From Rhyacichthys aspro (lineage: Eukaryota > Chordata > Actinopteri > Gobiiformes > Rhyacichthyidae), in contig CM072161.1 of assembly GCA_036850595.1 (NCBI GenBank), positions 15,953,812 to 16,017,811 of the forward strand: DNA of 64,000 nucleotides. Direction: 5' to 3'. A program made the position numbers and the translations under genes. The notes under the pieces were generated by a model. It searched no databases, was not told where the DNA came from, and saw only the letters and a list, made by a program, of their open reading frames with translations. Shown piece after piece: positions 14,300 to 31,657 of this stretch (its first letter is position 1; each line of letters opens with the position of its first letter).

Positions 14300-17200
14300 T
14301 ACACTTTGATAAGATATGCCTTGGTCTGGTCCGGTCCCCAAATAGAAAGCTGACTGAGAACACTTTTCTTGACAAAAACACATTCTGACACAATAAAACT
14401 CTAAATTGTAACATTATCAAATCACTAGAAAGCATTGGAATGTGTGACTGGTCTTTTAATGTCTTTATTTAAATAGTCCTTACATGTCACACTGCAGTAA
14501 TTCTCAAAACAAAAAGGTTTGACTTAAAAGTGGAATTCTTTGTGGCAGTTTTGTTTCTCTACATGGTCTGGTGTTATGTCCTGAATAGAGACACATAAAC
14601 ACTCAGTTTTGCAGAGATAGCACCAATAAACGTTTTTTTTTTTTTTTCAGTTCCAGTTTTTTGTCATCATTTTCCCATTTTCAGCAGTATTTACCCACAT
14701 TTAGTCGACCTGGAGCTGCAGGCCCAACTTGTCACAGTGATTTTGGGGGAAAGTTCTACAGAATACATACACAGGTTTTCAAAAGACAGGGGTCCAGTCT
14801 AATAACATGACATAACTCTGAATCTGAATTTAGACCATCTTTATCTCATTATTTCAGTTCCAGGCCGGAGATGCAATACCTCGCTGTGGGGTATGTTGTG
14901 ACACACATCCAACATTATTTAAACGCCTTTAAGTCTGAACAGAAGCAGGATAGAAAAATGAAATGAAAAGACAGACAATAGCTGAGACTATGCTTGTTGA
15001 ATGTAAAAAGAGTGACAACACACACTCAGATCTGTCTTAAATGACTTCACTAAGCACTTTGTCTTTAAAAAGTTGACGGAGAAATTCGATTTTGTTGAAA
15101 ACATGGAGTCGGAAGCTTTTATAATCTGAAAAACATCAACAAGGAAAACAATTGTTCTCATAAATGGCACATAGCTTTCCTTTTATAACACAAGCTTCTT
15201 CAAGGGAGTATTTTAGGACTTCAGGGCAACACAGACAAGAAAACATTATTCACTTAAAGTAGACTACAGACCCCAGACTAATGGAGCTAAAAGTGTATCT
15301 CTGATCATGTGTTTTAAAAGCACTTAAAAAGCCAAAATGAAATCTTGTTGTGGACAAAAACGTAGTGCTGAATACTTGTGTTCAATGTTGCACTATGGCA
15401 TTTGTCTGTGTAATCTATATGAAGTTATAGTGTCTGGCATGGTAACAGCTTGTGATTGGATGTCATTCGGTCATATATAACCACCACTCAACCTGCTGGG
15501 ACTCAATGTCTCAGCCAATAAAAACAGCAGCCCTGATGTGCACATGAGCAGCCCTTCAGTACCACACACTGCCAACACAAACCTACTGACACCATTCCCA
15601 GGTCTGATGAGCCACACATTACTCAGGTTGATTTCAAACGGCCCGGGGGGCTGCAGACGACCAGAATAAGCATCTGCAAGAGCAACGTTTAAACGAGGAG
15701 CCCTTGCAACAGGCTGATGCAGCATGACAGCACGAATGAGAGGAAATGAATGAGAAGGAGGAGGCGGAGGGAGGGAGGGAGGGAGGGAAGAGAGGCTGCC
15801 GCTGCACATGGTATGCACATGAGCTGCGTGGAAGAAAAAAACAAAAAAAAGTCTGTGGGATGTATGAATATATAGAGGAGAAAGAGGAGGAGATGGGAGG
15901 GACGTGAGAGGGACGGGCTGACCTACATAGAAGTGCTGCATCATTAGTGCATCTACACACAACAGCCAATCAATGCAACTCACTGTACATTAATATTATC
16001 ACGAGATATATATGGTTGGTATCACACGTAAAAGTGAAAGGTTTATGCCGTTTCAATCTAGAGCTGGGAATAGTATCCAAAATCTGGAGTTACATTTGTG
16101 AAAGAGCTGTTATATTATTAAAGTAACAGTAATAAAGACTGTTCAAGCACTTTTGATGTATTCCATAAATATCTGAGCTGAGAAGAACATAACTTTAACC
16201 AAATGAACTAATGCTGACTGATTGAAATAATGTCATTTGTTGCACCACAGCTTTTATATGATACAGTGATAGTGACCGCAAATGATTTTTAAATTGTAAT
16301 TCTGAATACTTACTTTGAATGTTTAGCTTTGAAATGTAAATTATAGAATTGTTCACCAGTAAATGATGAAATGATATGAAATGCTGTTTGATTTTTATTT
16401 TTTTTAACCTTTTTGTAGATCAGGGTTGTTGTTTTTTTTAAATTGGATTCTTCTGCAAAGAAGTGGCAAGCTGATAGGACAGGATTTTTTTTTTCCTTCC
16501 TGAGGGATTTGGACAATTATCTCCTTTTCTGAGAAAAAAAAAGACAATTTTGGGGAAAAATAAGATTGAATTACACTGAAATATGATGAACTTAGTATGT
16601 TCTATTATCATTGTTGTTGCCCTTTTCCTAACTATTCATTACATAAGTTTATACTGGCAACTACTTTACATTTCCATCTCCTTCATTCATTCATTCAAGC
16701 TCCATAGACAACCCTAGTCTTCTGCATATATTCAGATACAACCCACTGCGATAGCCATAACCTACTCTTAAATAATAACTGGTAAAAAACATCCTAAAAA
16801 CGTGCTACATAAGTCATATCTCCTTTCGATAGCACGTGTAGAAGAACAACAAAGTGCAGGTGTTTATATTTCCATTACACCCATGTGACCATTCATCCTT
16901 GTTCTCTCATGAAGAGGCTGGTTTTTCCATATAGGGTCATACAGTAGACGTCTCTCAGCTCATTACCACTAGAGGGCGCCACACCATCCAACACTTCATT
17001 AAAGCTGCTCACAACCTCCCTACAACCTCCTCAGGCTTTGGGAGGATTAAAATGCAGGTCACGTAAACTATAGCAGGACTTCTATGGCAGGATGACACAC
17101 AAACCTATATATTACCACCGAGCCCAGAGCTGTCTTTGACTCGCTGTAATCCCCCAAAATCTTTGCGTATGTCTCCACAGTGAGGAAGACTGATATTACA

Positions 17201-19230
17201 AATGACTTAATCTATGTGAATCAATAGGGCTGCATCAGATAGACACAAGTCAGTGGGATCCAGTGACCTTGAGGGCTCTAACACTTCCTCTTCATGCCAG
17301 CTTAGCCCAATCAATGTCTGTCTGTGTCCGATTCTCCTTTCGTTGTTTGACTGTGCGTTTGTCAAACAGTTTGGTGGAAACGAACAGGAGAAAGAAGTGA
17401 CCTGGAGGCATTAGGACTCAGAAATCAGAGTCATGTGTTGTGTTTTGATGTTGTTTAATGCTTGAATGAAAAGGGAAATGTATTTGCAAGGAGCTACAGC
17501 AGCGAGGGGCAAATGTAGGCCAATTCTTCTACTCCATTGCCTCTGCAGAGAAACAGGACTTTCTGTCTGCGGCAGGTCATTATCCTTTCATTAAAGCTTT
17601 AGAGCCATGTCCTCTGCAGTTCCCTGTGTGTTTCCCAGGTGAATTTGGCTTTTAAATTAATAGATGGACTTTTCTGTAATACATTTGTTCATCTTGAAGG
17701 TAAAGAACTTGAAAGATAGCTTCTGAGTTTAATAGAAAAGGGACAGGGAAAAGATTATAATGCTGATGCTTTATTTAATAAAGGTTTTATGCATTAACTA
17801 AAGGCATTTGTACAGGGGCTTTTTAAAGAACTCGGAGACATATTAGACAAAACAAATTAAAATCATGCAAACTTGTAATTAAATTAGGATTGTTGGAGCC
17901 TTTTGTACTTGACTGACCTCAGATACTGTTACGTGTGTACTTTACTCTCTGCAGCAGGAGTTTCTATTCACTCTTGGGACATATTTTACAGCAAATAAAG
18001 ATAACAGATTTAAAGCAAACTGTAAATAATAATAAGCAAAAGTTTAAAAAAAACACAAAAACAGATCAAACATGAAAATCAACTCTGAAATCTGTGTAGT
18101 TCATATTCAATATTCAGAGAGTATTGTGAATTTGTAATCTTCACAGGCTACTCTTTCTGGAAGAAAACTGGTGTAAGGAAAATAAGTGAGTAATTATAGG
18201 CTTCTGATTCTGGGAAGTAGCTGTCTGACTGTGTTGGGACATTAGGCCCTTGGGTCAAAAAACACAATAAGCCCTAAAACTATCATGATCCCTCTTTCTC
18301 CAAACTAAAGACCTGCAGGATGGTGCAAGGTGTGGTGCATGAACGGTGGGCGTCCTGGTAACTGTTGCCATGATACTGGGGAGCTCCAGGGAAGAGTAAT
18401 GGCCGTGTGTGAGAGTGAGCAGGTGTGTAGGAGCGCACAAGTAGGCAGGGGTACTGTACATAATTGATGCGGGGCCTGAACTGTCCCTGATGCCCCCTGA
18501 TGTCTTTACACTCCTCACTGAGCTCACTGCTTAAGTAATTGGACTGCACCCGAGGAATTACGTTAGAGACATGTTAAACCGTCCCGTTAACAGTGTTCTG
18601 AATGGACTTTTCACTCTCTGTTCGCTTTTGTGTCACATGGGAATGTCTTTAAATGAAATTCATAAATGTGTAATAACAGCAGTGACATTTAATACAAAAT
18701 AAATTCCTTTGGCAATATCTTAAGTAATTGGCTTTCCCGGTCAGTTTTGAGGCTTTTATTTGAAGGCGGTGTCTATACAACACACTATAAACTAGAACTA
18801 TATATCATACTTGTTAATTGACTCTAAAGTTAAATAGAAAAAAAATCTTATACCTGCACTAAACAAGACAAGAAAAAAGGTCTTAATAGTAGATGGAAAT
18901 AAATTAGAAGACACAAGTTAAAGTTTCTGCAGTTTGAGAAGGAATGAACAAAACTGTTCCAACTCAAGTGACAAGTAGGCCAAATAAAAAATCAAATTCA
19001 AAGGAGGTGTTCTTTAAATATTAGTTACAGGTTAGAGATGATTAACAGCAGTGTGCAGGATGTAGGCACTGATTAACCACTCAAAAAATGCATCCTACTT
19101 TCTCTTGTCACAAGGAGGCCACTTGTTGAATCTTTAAGATCTTTATCTGGTCTGCAAAAAAAAAAAAAGTTTTTTTAATGTCACAGTAGACTTATGCCAG
19201 AAAAATGAATAATGAAAACATCACGAATGG
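14300..19230. other. Intergenic region between mnt and pafah1b1
   Basis: About 5 kb of AT-rich sequence has no supported gene. In human 17p13.3 METTL16 lies between MNT and PAFAH1B1; no METTL16-like exon is visible here. Open frames at 15.5-16.0 kb and 18.3-18.5 kb are low-complexity or have no splice context. A GGGA repeat lies at about 15766-15790 and a CTCF-like site at 16966-16980. Confidence 0.6.
16966..16980 (+). promoter_or_regulatory. CTCF-like motif between mnt and pafah1b1
   Basis: CCACTAGAGGGCGCC is a full match to the vertebrate CTCF core consensus. It lies in the intergenic interval between two genes with very different expected expression, a plausible insulator position. Binding is inferred only. 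Confidence 0.55.
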
Positions 19231-19249
19231 ATAAGTTATATTTACAGAA

Positions 19250-20320
19250 TTTTATTTATTATGTTGCAAACAATGACATCCAGATATATTGATACACAAC
19301 TTGTACTGTGCGTGTATGTGCGTTTGTGAGTGTCTGTGTATGCGTGTGTAGAGAAAGCAGTGAGACCACAGAAAGCAGGATGAACATCCCGAGTGAGGGG
19401 AGCCCTCGATGGGTTCAACAAGGCAGATAGCGAGCAGAGAGGGCACTGGGCGATTCTCCGGGACGACATACACACACACAAACCTCAGGAAATGTGAGCA
19501 GGCTTTTTTTCCTCTGTTCACACACACACACTGTTCTGCTTTGGGCCGGTGCCTGTGCTCTCAGCAGCTTGGGGGTCGTTAAGGTCCGGTGAGTGTCTAC
19601 CATAAAGCAGTTTGTTAAAAGAGATGAATGAATGAACACAGTGGACGAGAAGCTACCATAGTTTCTCCTGTCGTATCGAACACTCACGCAGCGCACACAC
19701 ACGTCCGCTCACTCACAAACCTCACGTGATTCGAATCAGGAGCGACGTCCTGCTTCATTACTCCTTAAAACCTCTTCCTCTTCTCAGCCTTTTACCCTTT
19801 TTTTAGTGCCTTCTCTCACTCAGCATCCACGCAGCACAATGGAGACAAGACGTGAAAGAAAACTACACCCCTTCGACGAGGAGCTACATTGGTTTTTCTG
19901 TTAAACCCAAAATCGCCAGCGTCAGCACACGAGGATACTTTTACCGTTTGACCCGATGGGAAGTCATGACAACAGTATGCAAATTTGTCAGATTGAACAG
20001 TATACAATTTTCAGTTTGATTCACCATGCAAGGAATACTTCTCATCTTTTTGAGTGTGTTTATGTGTCAGAGACTGCGTGACATTTATTAAGCGTACCCT
20101 ACATCCAGAATAATTTACATAAAAAGGACAATAGTCATCTTAATACGGGCTGGACTGATGTTAGAGAGGGGCGAGGGGAGCGGAGGGGACAGGGCAGAAG
20201 CGCCATGGTCAACTATGGTTTGGAGTGCGAGAGGTTGGGACAGAGGTGGGACTTCTTAGGAAGAGATGCAGGGGCGGGGGTAATGTGGGGGAACAGGGCT
20301 GCTTTTGGATTTGGGAGGGT
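19250..20320 (-). other. pafah1b1 3' UTR with poly(A) signal
   Basis: The sequence follows the LIS1 stop codon on the minus strand. A tandem AATAAATAAA poly(A) signal reads on the minus strand at about 19251-19260, giving a likely 3' UTR of about 1.07 kb. Several CA/TG-rich stretches occur at 19300-19530. The open frames inside are not protein-like. Confidence 0.5.
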
Positions 20321-25606
<5,286 letters not shown>

Positions 25607-25857
25607 GGTGGCTGCTGTGGGCTCCCTCTGGGGGAGGTGAGGCCGAGGTGGAGTGCTGGAGGCTGGTTGTGAAGTGAGCAGCGAGGAGGCGTTTGATCCC
25701 TCGGCGGCGGCACTCCTTCAGAGACTTCGGGATGGAGCAAAGAGAGCCGCGCGGACAGACGCTGACGGGATTTCCTGCCGTCAATCAACTGGAGGTCAAG
25801 GCTCAACGAGAATTACAACTGGGTGGGGATAGCTCACCAGTCAAACGTACCCATTAC

Positions 25858-28800
25858 CTGAGGAAGAGAAAAGGGAGATGGATTTAAGTTTCACAGAAAA
25901 ATTACATGATGCAAGCTAGATTCAAACCTGGGACGTTTGCTCCTAATACACCCCCTAACAACTGAGATACAAATGCACCATAACACTGATCAATTTGAGG
26001 TTAAAGTGAACGGACAAGTGCATTCATTTACTGAGCAATAGTAGAAACAAAGGCTGTTAATTGATCCATGAAAACATAAATCTTCTGTTCACAGGCTTTA
26101 CATTAGTTTAATTAAATCTATATCTATGATCAATGATAATTAAGTGATGCGCGTTATAGAGAGATCAGTCAATAACATGCAACAAACAACAAAAGTTTTA
26201 TCCAATCAGTAGTGATGACTCAGTAAATAGTTTCTCTGCACATTCAAAGGCTTCGACCCATGTTGGAGCAGGTGAAAATGAGCTGTATCAGTTGTATTTG
26301 ACTACAGCAGCCATAGTGGCGTTTATCAGACAAATAGGTAAGGTTTGTTGATCACCAGTCCAAAGACAAATTAAACATGACAAACTCTGTCATATTTGTT
26401 TGATAACTACGGCTACCTTTAAACAGCTAATCAATTTTAAAGACACACTACTAATGGCTCCTGCAGATCTAAATCTGGCAGTGATCAATTACCTTCTTGT
26501 CTGTTCACGGTGAAAATACACTCCTGCTAATTTTAGCCTTGAGGACCATGTTTCCTGTGCCACTGACCAACGCAGACCAAACCCACAGGATGAGCAGTCA
26601 CTGATTGTAAATAGTCACCTTCTGAGCCCTAACGCTGCTGGCACCTGGGGCCACAATGGCACTAAGCTGCTTAATGGCGAGACAAAGACATCCCAGAGTC
26701 TGGTGCTCCTCTGTGACAGAGACCACACGGCCTCCATACAGCTGACAGCGCACAGTAAAGAAGGGCTGGACGGCTACTAACAGGATTAACCCCAGACCCA
26801 AGCGGGAACCTTAGTGGAGAGCTGTCCTTGTCTGTCTCTCTGTCTGCAATACAGTCTGCTGCATTGTGTAGTACTTGTAGTGGTGGTCTACTTACAATCT
26901 TAAGTTGTTGGGGTTTTTTTTTGGAATTAGACAGTAATTAGATCTCATTGTACATTTTCATGTTTGGGTTGCAGGTTCTGTGCATTTCTCTAAACAGTCA
27001 CTTAGTAAGTGTTACCCAGCAAATTAGTTCAACAGTTTCAACTAATTACCATTTTGTAAGAAGGCTGCTCTGTAAAAAAAAACAAAACCTTAAGACATTG
27101 TCTAAGCTTTATTATCAAATATGGGATGCTCCCATTGGCTGTTTGGTCTATGTAGCTTAGCATCACTGAATCAACAGCTGTATAAAATGGCTATTCCAGC
27201 GCTGGCTATGTCTGCATACACAACACAAGGGCAAAAAAACAGAAAAATGGAGCGAAGCAGCACCTGCGTAAATACTGGCAATGCATTGACTTGGTGGAGC
27301 TAATTGTGGGATCACATTGAACTAATGCTGAACTCAAAGTTTAATGTGAGCTTGAAACATGTTGATCTAAGTATTTTGATGTGGTGGATTGGTTTAACTC
27401 TTCATGCTAGTTTTGCTATGAGCGACAAATGAAGCAATCCCTCCACATTTTTAAAGAATTTTATCAAACATTTTGCTGCACTATTAAACTGTCTAGTTGT
27501 TTTTAAAGCTAGCTACTATCATCAATATTCAGCTGTTTGAATTTTGTTCTTGAAGCAATTAATTATTTTTTTGTTCTACTATCCCCAATAGTTGCTATTG
27601 TGACGTAGGAAAATGTGAGGAATACTTTTTCAGTGAAAGCGAGGCAGCCACAGCACAAGACAAAACACGGGCCTCAAGTGTCCTAGAAACCACTCCTGCT
27701 GCAAACTTAATGAGAGCTCTGAGCGCCAGAGCAGAGATAGTGTTTTTAACCCGAGAAGCAATTCAGTGTGCTCTAAAATAGCCTTTTGACCAAACGCACT
27801 GCACCCAAGCGATTACGTAAGCTTCACAGTCTCTCACACCTGCGTTAAGTTTAGAGAGTGGAGATAAACAAGAGTTGTCTATGCAAATCAGACACAAAGC
27901 AGACAGGTGAGTCTGTGACCATTATTCTTGCAGTTATCAAAATGTGTACTTATCTACATTTAATGTTCATAATAGACAGCCATAAATCCAGAAGAACAGT
28001 CTAAAGTCCTGTTTCTGAAACTGGCTTATCAAATAGAAATAATTTAAAGGGAGTTGTTTATTATTCCTTAAGCACTTAAGCTTTTTACCTATCAAAGGAG
28101 TCACCTAGCAAACTATTGTGAGGAAGCGATTTGCTTAAAAAAACCCCACAACATCCAGTAAGACTTCAAACACAGAAAAAATGTGAGCACTTTCAAGGAT
28201 TTCAAGCGTTCATGTTCATGTCAAGCGTCACATGCTTCTACTGTTGGCAGCTACTGAAAGATATGCACACAATATTTCTGGTTTTGAAAGGAAAGCTTGT
28301 ACACTTCAGTTGACAAATTTCAGTTTTCATTTCAGTTTTATATGTTTTAATGAACTTACTTAATCATCATTAAGAGATGAAAAAAGAAGGGGAAAAAAAA
28401 ACATTTTGCATTTTAACATTTTCAAAAGGGCAAACAGGAAGAACCTGAGTTCTGGTATGGTCCCAGGGTAAGTGTACTTGACAAGTATGCTTATCTAGTG
28501 GGGCCTCTTGCCTGTTCATGCACTGCTCTGGATTATTGCAAATAAAGATCAACACTCTGAGGACTGTGGCTGCACTTTCTATTGGAAGAGACACACACCT
28601 CTTTCAACAAGAAAGAGAAAGTACTGATGTCTCATACAGTTTAACGAGTGAGTCAACAGCAGTCCCACCTGTCTGAACACTTCTAACACTAACAGTGAAC
28701 TACAATATACAGTAGTGATGTGACTTTAACCTGTTCATGTCTATATCTTAGTAGGGGCATTGTCTTCTTAAATGTTAGACATACCATTCAGTCAGTCACC

Positions 28801-30197
28801 ATCACAAATTCTGGCTGTGCCTCAAGTATCAACCATTGTGTTGTTTGTTGTCAAGCTGCTAAGCTTTGGCCCTTGTTATGGGTGACCTTCACACCCAACA
28901 GAACTGGAGCTGGCTCAAAACAAAACTAAATGCTAAAACTGTAATTAAGACACTAATACAACTATGTTTTTTGTGTAAATGTGCACTTTTACTGCTACAA
29001 AAAGTACATACTGCATGGCTACAGATTGATATATTGCATTGTCCTAAATGTACAATGATAAAGGTAGTAATTTACTATCTGAATCATAGTTAGGTAATAA
29101 AACAAAACATTTATAGTTGTGTAATAGTTCAAACTGACAGTATGTGTGACATGATGCTGGTTGAAAACAATAATACAAATTGCATCCTAATGTTATCCAC
29201 ATTCTTTAATAGTCAAAAAGGATTGGAAGTTACTCTATGTTGCTTAAACTGTATTTGCATGTGACACTCCCCATAAATAATAATTGGGCCTAAAACGTAT
29301 CTTTGTAGTCAATAAAACAGTTACATCAAACTGTAGTTATTTGGTATTAATAAAATAAGATGACAAACGTGAATATGTTCTGTGTCACAAAGCCTGGTCT
29401 ATTATCATCACATCATCATGTTGTATAGAGATTCATGCAGTCTCCACCCTGATCATGATTCCTCAAACAAACCTTTGTGATCATCCTGGTGAAAACCAAT
29501 TAAAGCACGAAAGCTATACACATCGCGACTGATATGACCTTTAATATTAAATTATAGGAGTATTATTGAGAATCTGGAGATAGGGCGTCTTTCGGAGGCT
29601 CGATGGCCACAAGGGCAAAGTTGCAGCAATGGCTCAGCAACGCCCTTTTGAAGCTAACATTAGCTTGAGCTAAATGACGTAAAGGCTGAAGCTGTCAGCT
29701 CAACAGTCAGGATTTATAACTTATTATTCCCTAAACATACGTGGATGTCGGGTCAAATCGAGAATTAATAAAAGAGTCTAAAGCATTATTTTAATTAAAA
29801 CAGTGCAGATGAAGAAATAAGGTTTTGAGATACAAACGCTATGGAGCCGTGAAGCCATATTCTCAGTGTATACAGGCAACGCAACATACAATAAGAATAC
29901 GAATCATTCACGATAAACCACACATCATTTTGTGCTAAAAAGATTTATGTGTGTTTTACCAAAAGGCCGTAGAAACATGGCTATGGATTGACAGCATTAG
30001 CTTAGCGGGCTAACTAACCACGTTAGCTCACTCTTATCAACTTCCAAAATAGTAGCTAACGTTAGCAGGGCTTCACAACAAGTGCATAGAAAAACTTCGG
30101 ACTCGGGCCCAAATGCATAAAACCCTCTTTGAAAATAACAATTAAATATGTCGTGATTAATTACCGTCATTGTTACATGGCATTAAGGTTTACTCAC
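25858..30197 (-). other. pafah1b1 first intron, no gene seen
   Basis: A long AT-rich intron separates the start-codon exon from the putative non-coding first exon(s). No exon, RNA gene or recognisable transposon is visible. Mammalian PAFAH1B1 also has a long first intron. Confidence 0.55.
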
Positions 30198-30570
30198 TGG
30201 GTGGATTGAGCTGCCAGTGCCAACTCTACCACTTAGCTTAGCTTTGACTGTCCGCCATTTTGAGATCGGAACGGGAAAGCGCAGACACTGCAGGCAATTC
30301 GTCGTCAACACATCAAGTATTTTTAAGTGCTAAAACACAGACACAGGTAGTTGTAATCTTCACGAACTTACCATCAGACATGTAGCAAATTTCATGACCC
30401 TGTGAGTGTTCCAAACATGCGCGTAGAAAGTGTAGTTTTGCTCTGGTATTGTGATTTTCCTCGTCAGCCGGCTCGCTGGGTCAGATTTGTTCTCCTCTCA
30501 GTCTGTGGTGCCGCCGCATTCTCCGGCCACAGCTAACGGTCGCGATTGGGCGTCGGGGGCGCGCACGTTC
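30198..30570 (-). promoter_or_regulatory. pafah1b1 promoter and alternative first exons
   Basis: A GC-rich block contains two good minus-strand donors: GTGAGT ending an exon at 30198 and GTAAGT ending an exon at 30372. These suggest alternative non-coding first exons. A YY1-type motif, CCGCCATTTTG, lies at 30252-30262. CpG density peaks at about 30440-30560. Upstream of the 30372 donor is a short upstream ORF starting with ATG. Exact TSS positions are inferred. Confidence 0.5.
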
Positions 30571-31047
30571 AGATGACGGCGACGTGCATAATAAACGTCT
30601 CAAGGTTTTAATCAAATTTAGTGACGATTTTTGTTATGTTTTGTTCATTTTATGTGACATCATATGTTATATATTTATTTAAAAATGATCCCAAATGTGA
30701 GTTCTAAAACTCAGACTTTTCTCTTAATATCAAGGAAACGTCAAAAATAATGTTATTATTTACATTAGTATTATTTTATAGTAAAAAGGTACGCAGTGTT
30801 ACTTTAGGTGCTTGTATTTATACAAGTCGATAGCTGCATTAGAAAGATCAAAAAGAAAAAAAGATAACCAAGAGACCATGTTACAGCTTGACCAACATGC
30901 TATTGCTATTTTGGGGCCCAACCAAGCAAGTCGATTCAGAAAAAAAAGTGTTTACACACACTAAACACACAAATTGAGCGAATATCCTAGATTCACAGTG
31001 TGGAAATCGTAATATTTCACTCTCTTTACAGTGACAATTGTTCACAA

Positions 31048-31063
31048 CAGCGACACCTAGTGG
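31048..31063 (-). promoter_or_regulatory. Weak CTCF-like motif
   Basis: The minus strand reads CCACTAGGTGTCGCTG, one base from a strong CTCF consensus. It lies between the pafah1b1 promoter and the cluh 3' end. Confidence 0.3.
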
Positions 31064-31362
31064 ACACATGGGAATTCAACAAGTTCATGTTCTAGTTTCT
31101 ACAGTTAGCAGCAGGTTACATTCATTTTTGTGACCAATAATTTCTTTAATCTAGCAATTTTTGTCAAAGTAACTCAAATACAGCCCTATAGACAATAGTT
31201 ACAATTACTATTATTGTAAGGCCTGTGAAGGTGTAGAAGCCATAAAGGCAGGTTTGCCGGCATTTTTAGCATTTCAGATTTAATTCATTTCAACTATGTA
31301 CTATGTACTATTTGCAGCTTTATCCAACTGATGTAAGGGACTAAACTGCCTGCTATATGCCA

Positions 31363-31368
31363 TTTATT
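31363..31368 (-). terminator. cluh poly(A) signal
   Basis: AATAAA on the minus strand lies about 290 nt after the cluh stop codon at 31658 and is the most plausible poly(A) signal for that gene. Confidence 0.4.
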
Positions 31369-31657
31369 CTTTTTTAATACTAGGTTAATTCTTATATGTA
31401 GAACACACCATTCACTGAAAAATATCGCAGTTTTGCTGCTATAACACCTTCCTAACTCACGTGGCCGCACCTGTCTCTTACTGGGGCAAAGCTATTTTCA
31501 AAAAAGTGGCTGACTTGTATATGCCATATTGTTGTCCTTTGCCTGCTGAAGTCTGTCTGAATACAAATATATTCTTTTGTAACCATTCATCAAATCAGTA
31601 TTATTGTATTTTGTCTGCAGATGTTCAATGTTGTTGCTTCAGTGGCTGTTTTTGCAG

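Noticed and set aside
15471..15983. 170-residue open frame on the minus strand between mnt and pafah1b1
   Set aside because: Low-complexity Ser/Pro runs come from a GGGA repeat; no domain, no splice context, and two overlapping frames are equally open.
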